Shown in pieces: positions 35,304-44,002 of a stretch of DNA of 64,000 bases (position 1 is its first letter; each line of letters begins with the position of its first letter). The stretch spans positions 1-64,000 of the forward strand of contig NZ_JBJUVG010000009.1 of NCBI RefSeq assembly GCF_046097595.1, written 5' to 3'. Under the pieces are notes generated by a model. The model was not told the DNA's origin, ran no database searches, and worked only from the letters and a program-made list of their open reading frames with translations. The DNA comes from Peptococcus simiae. Lineage in GTDB: Bacteria; Bacillota; Peptococcia; Peptococcales; Peptococcaceae. Made by a program: the position numbers and the translations under genes.

Positions 35304-35918
35304 CTACCTTCCACCATCCACTAGCTCACATCGCAATACACACCGGGTGTAGCCGCTCAGGGTACAGGTGACCAGGGTCAGGTCGGTGGGCCGGCTGTCC
35401 AGTAGGTCAGCAAGGGCCGTATCGGCGAGGGTTTCCCGCTTGGCCACCCGATAGGTGTAGGTCCGGCCCAGGGTATCGGTAAAAAGGACCCGGCTGCCGG
35501 TAGACAGGGTAAGGAGGGGGCCAAAGTGGCTGGTGTAGTTGTGGCCGGCGATGACCGGATGGTTGTCCGGCAGGGCGCCCCGGTAAAGACAGGGGGCCAT
35601 GCGGAGGTTCTCGGAGCTGAGGTCGGCCATGACCGGTAGGTGGAGGCCATAGGCCTCTATGATGATTTCACCAATATAGGGCCGACCATCCACCTGGACG
35701 GTGGGCATGCCTTCATGAGCCTGGCCCGGGTCCAGACCGGCTTGACCGCCGGCTGCCCGGCGGTTCAAAGCCTGACCGCTCACAGCTTGGAGGGCGGCCA
35801 GGTGACGCGCGGCCTCCAGGCCGGCCCGGCGGGCATCGTAAAGGTTATATCCGGTCAGGACCAGGGCGGCGGCCAGGCAGACCAGGGCCAAGACCAGGTA
35901 GGTCCGGGGGGCTTTCAT
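35304..35918 (-). CDS. Sortase (second sortase of the pilus locus)
   Basis: 204 aa with one N-terminal membrane segment (TYLVLALVCLAAALVLTGYNLY). Catalytic His in VIAGHNYTSHFGPL (about residue 124), Cys in TLVTCTLSGYTRC (about 183) and Arg eight residues later. There is no C-terminal membrane segment and no lid like that of the class C enzyme, so it probably anchors proteins to the cell wall or attaches a minor subunit. The class was not assigned. Its ATG overlaps the stop of the minor pilin (ATGA). Confidence 0.88.
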   Translation of the reverse strand: MKAPRTYLVLALVCLAAALVLTGYNLYDARRAGLEAARHLAALQAVSGQALNRRAAGGQAGLDPGQAHEGMPTVQVDGRPYIGEIIIEAYGLHLPVMADLSSENLRMAPCLYRGALPDNHPVIAGHNYTSHFGPLLTLSTGSRVLFTDTLGRTYTYRVAKRETLADTALADLLDSRPTDLTLVTCTLSGYTRCVLRCELVDGGR

Positions 35919-36937
35919 TGGTCGTCCTCTTGGGGGTTTTTACTCGCCCGGTAGGCCTTTAAGGAAAAGCCCAGCCCCAGAAGGGCCAGGGCCATGACCG
36001 GCCACCAGAGCTGGCCCGTTTGGGGGATTTTAGGGCCGGTTGCAGGTGGCAGCTTGGGGGTTGGCTTTTGTGGGGGCTTTTGAGGCGGTTGGTCTGCCGG
36101 CGGATGATGGGTCGGTGGGTCTTTCGGCAGGGGCTTGGGCGGAGCTTCAGTCCTGCTATTGGTCAGGGTGAAGGTCCAGCCCTCCCGGTCGATCCGTAGG
36201 CTATAGCCGGCGGGGACGGTCTTTTCCACCACATGGTAGCTATGGTCCCGGGGGAGCCGGTACCAGTCCTTCTGCCAGTTGTTCTCGGCAGATAGGGTGG
36301 CCGTCTCGATGACCTTGCCATCCTGGACGAGCTGGACCTGGACGGACTTGGGCCGGTCGGCACCCTCCCGGTCATCCCATTTCTTAAGGGCATGGATGGT
36401 CAGGTCATCCGGTTTTGGGGGTTTACCCGGTTGGTCGGGCGGGACGGGCTTGTCCGGCACTTCATACTTGGGCCGGATGGGGGCATTAGCCCCTTTTTGG
36501 GCCGGCCATTCAAGAAGGGTGGGCACCGGCCGGCGGCCGCTGCCGTCTTGGCTACTGTCGCCGGTCACCAGGTAAAGGCCGGCCGGAACGGCTGCAAAGG
36601 AGGCCTTGCCACCGGCATCTGCGCGGACGGCTTGGAGAGGAGAAAGCCGGTCCCTGCTGATATAGGCAACCAGTGTCTCGGCGGCCTGCCGCTTGCCTTC
36701 GTCCGAATCGAGCCGGAGGTCAACGGCATAGCCCTGAAAGGGAGGGCAGGCTTGCCAGGCACCTGCCGGGTCCTTTTCGGCGATTTGGTAGAGGTTAAAG
36801 ACCGTATTGCCAAAAGAAGTGCTGACTTCCGGTCCGGCCAGGGCTTCTGCCCCCTGGGCCGGCCAGCTGGTGGTTAGCAGGAGGCTCAAGACCAGCAGGA
36901 GGCTCAGAAGGCCTAAGGGTCTATTCTCTTTTTTCAC
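35915..36937 (-). CDS. Minor pilin / Cna-B surface protein with IPQTG sorting signal
   Basis: 340 aa from a GTG start placed behind AAAGGAG; the frame is open 20 codons earlier inside the sortase gene, which is less likely. Signal peptide (PLGLLSLLLVLSLLLTTSWPAQGAEA), an N-terminal domain with FNLYQIAEKD, one Cna-B domain (LTIHALKKWDDREGADRP to WTFTLTNSR), a proline/lysine-rich stalk (about 100 residues with many PP pairs) and the sorting signal IPQTG, membrane span and charged tail. Likely the basal or wall-anchoring pilin. It overlaps the upstream sortase by 17 bases and the downstream one by 4. Confidence 0.85.
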   Translation of the reverse strand: MKKENRPLGLLSLLLVLSLLLTTSWPAQGAEALAGPEVSTSFGNTVFNLYQIAEKDPAGAWQACPPFQGYAVDLRLDSDEGKRQAAETLVAYISRDRLSPLQAVRADAGGKASFAAVPAGLYLVTGDSSQDGSGRRPVPTLLEWPAQKGANAPIRPKYEVPDKPVPPDQPGKPPKPDDLTIHALKKWDDREGADRPKSVQVQLVQDGKVIETATLSAENNWQKDWYRLPRDHSYHVVEKTVPAGYSLRIDREGWTFTLTNSRTEAPPKPLPKDPPTHHPPADQPPQKPPQKPTPKLPPATGPKIPQTGQLWWPVMALALLGLGFSLKAYRASKNPQEDDQ

Positions 36938-37796
36938 TGCAATCTCCTTTCTTTTGGTCTTGGGCGGCTTTTTTCGCCCTGCGATAAAGAAGGGCATGCT
37001 TGATAATTAAGCGGATATTGACGGCAAAGGCGATGAGGGCCGCAGCTATTTTCAGGTAGCCCGTCAACCAGGGAGGCCAGTGGAGACCGGCCTTGTGGGG
37101 CAGATCGGCCGGCCGGTTATCAGGGGCCCTTTCACCGGTCACCAGGAGCCTGTGGGTATTAATCCCATAGGGAGTACAGGTAAAGAGGGTGCAGAGGTCC
37201 CGACCGGGCACAGGCCTCAGACTTTCCGTCTGCTCCGGGGTGACCTTTTGGATGGATATAATTTTATACTTATAGGCTTGGTCCAAAACATGGACGGTGA
37301 AGCTATCTCCTTTGGTCAGCTTGGGCAGGTCGGTAAAGAGCCGGGCTGTCGGCAGGCCACTGTGGCCGGAAATCACCGCATGGTTGCCCGGTCCCCCAAT
37401 GGGGAAGGCCGTTCCGGACAGGTGCCCGGCGCCGACCTGGAGGACAGGTTCGGAGACCCCATGGTAGATGGGGAGCTTGACCCGGATGGCCGGAATGGTG
37501 ACATAGGCCATAAGGCCGTCAGCACCGGGGTTTAGGATATCTTCATAGCCGGGGATAAGGTCCGGCTGGTAAAAGGCCGCCGGGTTATTTTGCAGGGCCA
37601 GGTTATAGGCTTGGGCCCCTCTTAAGAGGGCCTCCCTTTCTTCCGGGCTCAGGGCCTCTACCTTTTCCGAATAGTGGACAATGGCCCGGCTTTGGGTAAA
37701 GCCATTGACAAAGGACCCTAAGACCGGATAGCAGAGGATTAGAAGGCCCAGAAGCATGAGCAAAAGGGATAGGAGGGCTGTTTTTTCTCTTTGCAT
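36921..37796 (-). CDS. Class C pilus sortase
   Basis: 291 aa with N- and C-terminal membrane segments, as usual for pilin-polymerising class C sortases. The catalytic residues are in VISGHSGLPTARLFTDL (His about 142) and TLFTCTPYGINTHRLLVTG (Cys about 202, Arg about 212), the near-consensus class C motif. The enzyme joins the major pilin subunits through the pilin lysine and sorting-signal threonine/valine position. It follows the major pilin; its ribosome binding site is weak (GGCGGTG), which, with the hairpin before it, would keep its level below that of the pilin. Confidence 0.92.
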   Translation of the reverse strand: MQREKTALLSLLLMLLGLLILCYPVLGSFVNGFTQSRAIVHYSEKVEALSPEEREALLRGAQAYNLALQNNPAAFYQPDLIPGYEDILNPGADGLMAYVTIPAIRVKLPIYHGVSEPVLQVGAGHLSGTAFPIGGPGNHAVISGHSGLPTARLFTDLPKLTKGDSFTVHVLDQAYKYKIISIQKVTPEQTESLRPVPGRDLCTLFTCTPYGINTHRLLVTGERAPDNRPADLPHKAGLHWPPWLTGYLKIAAALIAFAVNIRLIIKHALLYRRAKKAAQDQKKGDCSEKRE

Positions 37797-37805
37797 AAGC
37801 GAAAC

Positions 37806-37830
37806 ACCGCCGAAAGGGTCTTCAGCGGCG
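37806..37830 (-). terminator. Intercistronic hairpin after the major pilin
   Basis: CCGCCGAA pairs with TTCAGCGG with one mismatch, then TGTTTCGC on the minus strand. Weak terminator or processing site that could separate high pilin expression from low sortase expression. Confidence 0.45.
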
Positions 37831-37873
37831 TATATCCTTTCTTCAGTTCAAGGGGATAAGTCAAACTAAGGAC

Positions 37874-39322
37874 TTAGTTGCCTTCCACTTGACGGTTCCG
37901 CCGATAGAGGCCGGCAGCTAAAAGACCAATGCCGCCCCCGATGATGATAAAGGCGATGGTACCCATGCCACCGACGAAGGGAAGTTCAGAACCGGAATTG
38001 TTGGCGACATCTGCTTTACAAAAGGCTTCATTTTCCCAGTTCTTGGCGTCTACTTTAACATCTACCGGCTTAGTCAGAAGGTTGTATCCCTTGGGGGCTT
38101 CGGTTTCGATGAGTTGGTAGTCCCCACTGGCCAGGCCCTTGAACTGGGCTTTACCCTGGGGAGTCGTATTGACTACGGTGGGTTTTTCTTTATCAGTCAC
38201 CCAGCTAACGGCCTTGGTCGCATCATTATATTTATAGAATTTACCTTCCTTATTTTTCAGAACAAACTTGGCATCGGCCAGTTTGGTTTCCCCAGTCTTA
38301 TCTTTGCCGTCATACTTATTAATGGTCAGGATAGCCGTATAGACCGGTACTTTTTTATCAGGGGTTTTTTCTGTTTTCTTGGAATCCTTCGGATCATTGC
38401 TATATTCTAAGGACACCTTGTTGTCGTTCCCGCCTTTACCGATAACAGCATTTTCATTGAGCTTGGCCTTGTAGGTCACTTCAACGGTTTTACCAACCTT
38501 GTCCTGCAGTTCTAACATGTCAAAGTCAACGGTTAGGGTTTGTCCCTCAATTTTTTTCGTTACGTATTCTGTAAGGGGGGTTCCATCCACTTTAACGACA
38601 ACCTGGTCTGCATCTAAGAAAGTTAATCCGTTGCCCAAGGTGTCGGTGATTTTATAGGTGTATTGACTGTAGCCGGTGGTGTCCGGTACTTGGCCGGTCA
38701 GAGTATAGGTAATGGGGTCACCAAAATCTGCGGTTTCCTTGTCAGCTTTTTTCTCGATGGTGGGGTAGGTGGCCTTAACATTCACCTTCCCGTTCGGCTT
38801 GGTAGAGGTCAGAGAAACGATGGATTTTTGATCTTTCTTTAGATCCGTAGCCCCCTTGGCATTGACCAGGTAGTAACCGAGGTCTAGGCCTTCAGCGGTA
38901 GCGGTTGTTTGGTCTTTGGCTGCGGTGACGGTTTTTGTCACCTGAATATTTTTAGCTGCATAGGCAAAGGCAGTATTGGCAAATTCAGCAACATTGTCAG
39001 TGGTGATATTGATGTATTTGACTTGTCCATTAACAATAATCGGGTTCAGACTGCCACTGTTTTGGTCAACAATGTAAGCCTTCCCCTTATCGTTAAAGAA
39101 GCCATCCCAGTCCTTGGCGATGGTATAGGAAACGTTGTCACCCTTATAAGTCAGGTCAAAGATTTTATAAATATCGTAACTTTTTTCGGACACGGCATCA
39201 TTAATCGTAATGGTCCCCTTTTCCGCATCTGCGGCAAAGGCCCCTACGCTGGGCAGAACATTAACTGCGAGAAAGATGGCAACCAAGAGGGCTGCACCGA
39301 TTTTTTTAATGACTTGATTCAT
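37874..39322 (-). CDS. Major pilin (backbone subunit)
   Basis: 482 aa. Signal peptide (AALLVAIFLAVNVLPSVGAFAADA), pilin-motif region KVNVKATYPTIEKKAD near residue 186, an isopeptide D2-type domain (ADFGDPITYTLTGQVPDT), a C-terminal Cna-B domain with the E-box YQLIETEAPKGYN near residue 402, and the sorting signal LPFVG at about 445 followed by a membrane span and RRNRQ tail. Lysine-rich and low in cysteine, typical of self-crosslinked backbone pilins. AAAGGAG lies about 13 bases before the ATG, a long spacing. First conventional gene of the pilus operon. Confidence 0.9.
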   Translation of the reverse strand: MNQVIKKIGAALLVAIFLAVNVLPSVGAFAADAEKGTITINDAVSEKSYDIYKIFDLTYKGDNVSYTIAKDWDGFFNDKGKAYIVDQNSGSLNPIIVNGQVKYINITTDNVAEFANTAFAYAAKNIQVTKTVTAAKDQTTATAEGLDLGYYLVNAKGATDLKKDQKSIVSLTSTKPNGKVNVKATYPTIEKKADKETADFGDPITYTLTGQVPDTTGYSQYTYKITDTLGNGLTFLDADQVVVKVDGTPLTEYVTKKIEGQTLTVDFDMLELQDKVGKTVEVTYKAKLNENAVIGKGGNDNKVSLEYSNDPKDSKKTEKTPDKKVPVYTAILTINKYDGKDKTGETKLADAKFVLKNKEGKFYKYNDATKAVSWVTDKEKPTVVNTTPQGKAQFKGLASGDYQLIETEAPKGYNLLTKPVDVKVDAKNWENEAFCKADVANNSGSELPFVGGMGTIAFIIIGGGIGLLAAGLYRRNRQVEGN

Positions 39323-39563
39323 TTTTAATCTTACTCTCCTTTTTATTTTATGTTATTTTTTAATCCTATGTGCAAGGGTGACGATACCAACGATGGACCA
39401 TGCCTGATAAACGGCCGGCAACAAGGGTAAGCAGGCCGGACCAGCTCAATTGTAGACCCTCCGGTCGCTCCCACCTTAAAAACGAGTTGCCCGGTCCAAG
39501 CCGCTTTTCGAGGGGACGCTGTCCGGGCAAGGGGCCGCTATCCAGGAAGCGCCTGCCTGTGCT

Positions 39564-39638
39564 TTAACGCAGGCTGACGAATCTTTGGATGAGAGCATTC
39601 GGGGTACCGGATTCGTGTTGCTTCTTAGCGCAAAACAT
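39564..39638 (-). CDS. 24-codon ORF behind a perfect Shine-Dalgarno, in the pilus leader
   Basis: On the minus strand TAAGGAGGTGAT, an essentially full complement of the 16S rRNA end, stands just before ATG at 39638; the frame reads MFCAKKQHESGTPNALIQRF then VSLR and stops with TAA at 39564. No similarity recognised. The stop codon falls in the loop of a GCCTGC/GCAGGC hairpin. It could be a leader peptide that couples translation to the pilin downstream, a small protein, or chance; the quality of the ribosome binding site is the main argument. Confidence 0.4.
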   Translation of the reverse strand: MFCAKKQHESGTPNALIQRFVSLR

Positions 39639-39660
39639 GAATCACCTCCTTATAGGATTT

Positions 39661-40020
39661 GACCCTGCCAGCCGGTAGGATAAAATGTGAGGTGACCCTA
39701 TATTTATCGCTACCGGTTGGTGGTCGTAAATGGTACTATGGTTAACGGCGACCTGAGCAGGGGATAGGTCGACTTCCGAGAGCCGACCCGCCTTCACCAG
39801 GTAGCCGCTGCCCGCCAGCTTAAATGGCCATGGCCAGGGACTTGCAGGCGATAGGGAGATCGCCTGCTGTTAAAAGCCGGTTAATAATAGCTAATGACCG
39901 GGTATGTCCCTTTTAGGCGGACAACCTTCCGGTCGCCTGCCCCCAAGCAGGCCTTGAACCGGCTATTGACCTGCCTAAGCCCAAGGCCGCTTTCACTTCC
40001 CTTAATTGAATGAACGCCCA
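39661..40020. other. Gene-free stem-loop-rich segment upstream of the pilus operon
   Basis: No convincing long reading frame. Several strong stem-loops are seen: GCAGGCGAT/ATCGCCTGC (near 39845-39868), GCCTGC/GCAGGC (near 39936-39953), AGGCG/CGCCT (near 39915-39938), CCGGT/ACCGG (near 39877-39901), and nested GGGCAG/CTGCTC with a GGTCGGCT hairpin (near 39755-39815). This looks like a structured RNA, most likely on the minus strand as part of the pilin leader, but no known family was recognised. Confidence 0.4.
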
Positions 40021-40223
40021 GGGAGTACTTATTATCTATTACTAATCATTCCTCAATATGCATATTAGCTGATGGTAACGGTTTTTGCATCTTTACTTGC
40101 CCTCCATTTTATCCTTTTATTTGATGATGTTTTTTAAATTTTGCCCATGCTTAAAAGGGTCCTTTTGGCCCCGGCGAGTACTGCCGGATTTATATCCGGA
40201 TGATAAAACCGCGACTTTCTGCA

Positions 40224-40253
40224 TTGACAGGCGGTGGGTTTTCTGCCTATAAT
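40224..40253 (+). promoter_or_regulatory. Promoter of the serine T-box operon
   Basis: TTGACA (40224-40229), 18-base spacer, TATAAT (40248-40253), both perfect hexamers. Start predicted near 40260. Confidence 0.8.
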
Positions 40254-40259
40254 AGGGGC

Positions 40260-40485
40260 AATAACAGATATTTTTTAGCAATGATGAGACTACGACTGTC
40301 CTTCCTTTTTAGAGAGCCGGTGGCTTGGTGAAAACCGGTAGGGAAGTCGGTCTTTCCACCTCGGAGCGCAGGCTGAAAAGCCTCGGCCGGCGGCCGTTAT
40401 CCGCCTATAAGAGGCAGCCTAGCTGCAATTCGGGTGGCACCGCGGATTATTTCGTCCCTTTATATGGAGGGGCGTTTTTTTATTG
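40260..40485 (+). promoter_or_regulatory. T-box leader (probably serine specific)
   Basis: The conserved T-box GGGTGGCACCGCGG lies at 40432-40445, preceded by a Stem I region with GATGAGAC near its start. The terminator is formed by CGTCCCT and AGGGGCG (about 40453-40478) followed by T7. A UCC at 40355-40357 on the 3' side of Stem I, followed by ACC, is a candidate serine specifier codon. The downstream genes are SerA-like and seryl-tRNA synthetase, which fits uncharged tRNA-Ser as the signal. Confidence 0.85.
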
Positions 40486-40528
40486 CCGTCGGTGGGCTGC
40501 CAAGTCATTGCCTGAAAGGAGAAGGGCC

Positions 40529-42073
40529 TTGTATATTGCCACAAATATTCCCCTATTGGATTCGACCCTGGCCTTGATTCAAAAGGAGCAGGTGGACCTG
40601 GGCCAGATTGACCGGGACCTCTCCTGGTCAGAGGCCTCCACCAAGGCGGATGGTCTCTTACTCAGCGCCGGCAGTGAATTGCCGGATATGGTCTACGAAG
40701 CCCACGGACAGCTGGCGGCCATTGGCCTGCTGAACCGGGATGAGCGGCTCTTAGATGTGCCCCGGGCAACGGGGGCGGGGATTTTGGTCCTGGAGCCCCT
40801 CCGGGGGGAGTCGGCCAGTCAGGCGGACTTTATCTTAATGAAAATCCTCACCGAGGCCCGGACCGGCAAGTATGACCCGGTGGAGCTGGCCGGTAAACGG
40901 CTGGGCATTTTGGGCTTTGGGCCTACAGGCAAGGAGGTCGCCCGCCGGGCCAAGGCCTTCGGCCTCCAGGTGGTCTTAAGCAGCGAGGAATGCAACCGGG
41001 TCCAGGCGGACCTCTACGAGGCGGACCTCCTGCCCACCATTGACCTCCTGGTCAGTGTGGATATTTTAGTGAATTTGCAAACCCGGGCCGCTGTCGGCGA
41101 GGGCCGGTTCGGTAAGGATGAGATCCAGCTCCTCCGCAAGGAGGCCATCTTCATTCACCTGGGCGACCCCCAGGTTTTACGGATGAATGAGGTGGTCCGG
41201 GCCCTGGACTGGGGCTACCTGAACCGTTTTATCATTGACCTGCCGCCGGGCTATGAGGAAATCCAGACGGTCCTCAGCCGGTATATCGGCGAGGCCTGCA
41301 CCATTGCCGCTGCCGGCAATACCCTGGAGGCCCGGCGGAGCATCGAACGGGAAATGGCCCGGGACCTGATCCTGGCCCTCCGGGGCCAAGCGGTGGAATC
41401 GGCGATGAATATCCCCCGCCTCCGCCTGGCCGAAAGACGGGTCCATGCCCCCTGGCTCCGCCTGGCCACCCTCCTGGGGCAAATGCTGGGGGCCCGGCTG
41501 GACCGGCCCCCCAAGCAGGTAAACCTCTACGGCGGCAGTGAAGCCCCGGACCTCAATGAAGAGGCCCTGTGGGCGGCCTTTCTAGAAGGCCTGGCCCATG
41601 GCCTGGGCGAAGGCCGGATCAACCGGGTCTCTGCCCGCCACTGGGCCGATGAAGCCGGGATAGACCGCCACTGGCAGGCCGCTAGCCAGCGGCCCGATGG
41701 CCTGTCGGCAGCGGCCGCCACCATCCGCGGCAGCTTGGAAGTGGGCGGGAGCATCCGCCACCAAACCATCCAGCTGACCCGGTTGGACCAGTTCCGCTTC
41801 ACCGCCGAACCGACAGCCCACCTCCTCCTCGTCCCCCACGCCAACCGGCCGGGGATGGTCGGCCAGGTCGGGACCCTCCTGGGGGCCCGCCAGGTCAATA
41901 TCCGGGGTATGGTCCTGGGCCAAAAGGAGGAGGCCCGGGACATCGCCCTCATGTGGATCATGCTGGACAAGGCCCCCAATGAGGACCTCTTAGCTGAAAT
42001 CACCGCCTTAAACGGGATGATCCAGCCGGAATATATATTCTTACCAAATGAATTACTCACCCCTATAGATTAA
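40529..42073 (+). CDS. SerA-like protein (divergent D-3-phosphoglycerate dehydrogenase homologue)
   Basis: 514 aa from a TTG start placed behind AAAGGAG; a frame extending upstream runs through the T-box and is not real. NAD-binding fold with LGILGFGPTGKEVARRAKAFG, then an intervening domain and a C-terminal ACT domain (HLLLVPHANRPGMVGQVGTL). This is the layout of type-1 PGDH. The catalytic residues are not there: the INTxRGG arginine region reads FIHLGDPQVL, the FEEEP glutamate region reads DLPPGYEE, and the TPHxGAST histidine region reads AAAGNTLEA. It may be a serine-sensing or regulatory homologue, or use another mechanism. Under the serine T-box and followed by serS. Confidence 0.8.
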   Translation: MYIATNIPLLDSTLALIQKEQVDLGQIDRDLSWSEASTKADGLLLSAGSELPDMVYEAHGQLAAIGLLNRDERLLDVPRATGAGILVLEPLRGESASQADFILMKILTEARTGKYDPVELAGKRLGILGFGPTGKEVARRAKAFGLQVVLSSEECNRVQADLYEADLLPTIDLLVSVDILVNLQTRAAVGEGRFGKDEIQLLRKEAIFIHLGDPQVLRMNEVVRALDWGYLNRFIIDLPPGYEEIQTVLSRYIGEACTIAAAGNTLEARRSIEREMARDLILALRGQAVESAMNIPRLRLAERRVHAPWLRLATLLGQMLGARLDRPPKQVNLYGGSEAPDLNEEALWAAFLEGLAHGLGEGRINRVSARHWADEAGIDRHWQAASQRPDGLSAAAATIRGSLEVGGSIRHQTIQLTRLDQFRFTAEPTAHLLLVPHANRPGMVGQVGTLLGARQVNIRGMVLGQKEEARDIALMWIMLDKAPNEDLLAEITALNGMIQPEYIFLPNELLTPID

Positions 42074-42103
42074 CCAGCCTGTCAAAAGAGAAAGGAGATT
42101 CTC

Positions 42104-43372
42104 ATGTTAGACTTAAAACTCATGCGTCAAAATCCGGAAGCTGTTGTTGAAGGGGTCCGCCGCCGGGGCGACGACCTGGATATGACCCCCTTCCTGGAAG
42201 CGGACCGCCGCTACCGGGACCTGACTGTTGAAATGGAGACCCTCCAGCAGCAGCGCAATGCCAAGAGCAAGGCCATTGGCGAGGCCAAGCGGCAGGGCGA
42301 AGATGCCCAGGCCCTTATGGACGAGGTCAATGCGGTCAAGGAAAAGATGGCCGCCATCGAGGATGAGCACCGGCAGATTGCCGAAGAGCTGGATGCCTTC
42401 CGGGCCGGGGTCCCCAATATCCCGGCAGCAGATATTCCGGACGGCGGCGAGGACGACTTCCGGGTTGAACGGACCGTCGGCAGCCCGCGGACCTTCGCCT
42501 TCACCCCCAAGGCCCACTGGGAACTGGGCGAGGACCTGGATATCCTGGACTTTGAACGGGGGGCCAAGGTCACCGGCAGCCGGTTTACCTTCTACAAAAA
42601 AGGCGCCGCCCGGTTGGAACGGGCTGTCATCGCCTTTTTCCTGGACTTCCACACCGAAAAACACGGCTACACCGAGCTTATCCCCCCCTATATGACCAAC
42701 AGCCGGTCTGACTTCGGCACCGGCCAGCTGCCGAAATTCGCTGAAGATATGTTCCACATTGAAAATACCGACTACTACCTGATCCCCACCGCTGAAGTGC
42801 CGGTGACCAACTTCCACCGGGACGAAATTTTAACCGCCGCCGACCTGCCCGTTAAATACTGCGCCTTCAGCCCCTGCTTCCGGTCTGAAGCCGGGTCTGC
42901 CGGCCGGGACACCCGGGGGATCATCCGCCAACACCAGTTCCACAAGGTGGAAATGGTCAAGCTGGCCCACCCGGACCACAGCTGGGAAGAACTGGAAAGC
43001 CTGACTCAGGACGCTGAAGACCTCCTCCAGGCCCTCAAGCTCCCCTACCGGGTCATCACCCTGGCTGCCGGCGACATCGGCTTTTCCAGCGCCAAGACCT
43101 ATGACCTGGAAGTCTGGCTCCCCTCTTATGACAACTACCGGGAAATCTCTTCCTGCTCCAACTTCCTGGACTTCCAAGCCCGCCGGGCCAACCTCCGCTT
43201 CAGAGATGAAGACGGCAAGGTCCGCTTTGTCCACACCCTGAACGGGTCCGGCCTGGCTGTAGGCCGGACGGTGGCTGCCATTATGGAAAACTACCAAAAA
43301 GAAGACGGGACCATTGAAGTGCCGGAAGTCCTCATCCCCTACATGGGTGGCCGGACGGTCATTGAAAAATAA
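42104..43372 (+). CDS. serS: Serine--tRNA ligase
   Basis: 422 aa class II aminoacyl-tRNA synthetase. N-terminal coiled-coil arm (about residues 30-100), motif 2 in CFRSEAGSAGRDTRGIIRQHQ and motif 3 in LNGSGLAVGRTVAAIMENYQ. AAAGGAG precedes the ATG. Second gene of the T-box controlled unit; it ends with a strong terminator. Confidence 0.97.
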   Translation: MLDLKLMRQNPEAVVEGVRRRGDDLDMTPFLEADRRYRDLTVEMETLQQQRNAKSKAIGEAKRQGEDAQALMDEVNAVKEKMAAIEDEHRQIAEELDAFRAGVPNIPAADIPDGGEDDFRVERTVGSPRTFAFTPKAHWELGEDLDILDFERGAKVTGSRFTFYKKGAARLERAVIAFFLDFHTEKHGYTELIPPYMTNSRSDFGTGQLPKFAEDMFHIENTDYYLIPTAEVPVTNFHRDEILTAADLPVKYCAFSPCFRSEAGSAGRDTRGIIRQHQFHKVEMVKLAHPDHSWEELESLTQDAEDLLQALKLPYRVITLAAGDIGFSSAKTYDLEVWLPSYDNYREISSCSNFLDFQARRANLRFRDEDGKVRFVHTLNGSGLAVGRTVAAIMENYQKEDGTIEVPEVLIPYMGGRTVIEK

Positions 43373-43418
43373 GCCGCGTCACCGGGAGACCCCCTCCCTT
43401 GCCCTCACTTAGAACACA

Positions 43419-43456
43419 AAAGAAGTCCCTCCTCAAAAACGAGGAGGGACTTCTTT
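43419..43456. terminator. Terminator after serS
   Basis: AGAAGTCCCTCCTC pairs with GAGGAGGGACTTCT around AAAAAC; works for both convergent transcripts. Confidence 0.85.
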
Positions 43457-43489
43457 ATGTCTTCCAATTTTTATCTGTCCCGGGCTATC

Positions 43490-44002
43490 TTACCGACCTT
43501 GGGAGGGGAGGTCCTTTTCCGTAAAGACCCGGATGCCCTTGGCCTCCAGGCATTCGCTGGTGACCCCATCACCGGGAACCAGACGCCGGGAAAAGGTCCC
43601 GTCATAGACCTGCCCCCTACCGCAGGAGGGGCTCTTGGCCTTTAAGATGGCCAGGCGAATGCCCCGGTCCCGGGCCAGGGTCAGGGCCTTGGCAGCCCCC
43701 AGCCGGTAGGCGGCGGTCACATCTTCCCCGGCGGCTGTCCGCACCGCCCGGCCCTGGCGTTCAGCCGGGGGCCGGGGAATAGGCAGGCCCCCGGCCACTT
43801 CCGGACAGATGGGGCAGAGGATAAAGCGGTCCGCCAGGGCCAGGACCGCCGGCAGGCCATTGTCCCGGCCATCATAGCGGCAGGGTTCACCCAGGAGGCA
43901 GGCACTGACCAGGATGGGGGTTCCGGCCGGCAGAGCAGCAAGGATCCGGGCCAGGGTCCTTTGCCGGTCTTGGTCACTTGAATAATCCTGCGGCTTAACC
44001 AT
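43490..44002 (-). CDS. DUF523 family protein
   Basis: 170 aa with the family's cysteine motifs SACLLGEPCRYDG, LCPICPEVAGGLP and KAKSPSCG. Members include a [4Fe-4S] desulfidase acting on thiouracil (TudS); the cysteines here are compatible with such a cluster, but substrate is unknown. A frame open 29 codons further upstream lies inside the SGNH gene; the ATG at 44002 overlaps that gene's stop by eight bases and has GGAG ten bases before it. Second gene of a two-gene unit. Confidence 0.85.
   Translation of the reverse strand: MVKPQDYSSDQDRQRTLARILAALPAGTPILVSACLLGEPCRYDGRDNGLPAVLALADRFILCPICPEVAGGLPIPRPPAERQGRAVRTAAGEDVTAAYRLGAAKALTLARDRGIRLAILKAKSPSCGRGQVYDGTFSRRLVPGDGVTSECLEAKGIRVFTEKDLPSQGR

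Noticed and set aside
39661..40020. RNase P RNA, tmRNA, cobalamin or c-di-GMP riboswitch in the pilus leader
   Set aside because: None of the conserved core motifs of these RNAs could be found on either strand.
40325..40528. A longer N-terminus for the SerA-like protein
   Set aside because: The extra 68 codons run through the T-box and its terminator; the TTG at 40529 has a proper ribosome binding site.
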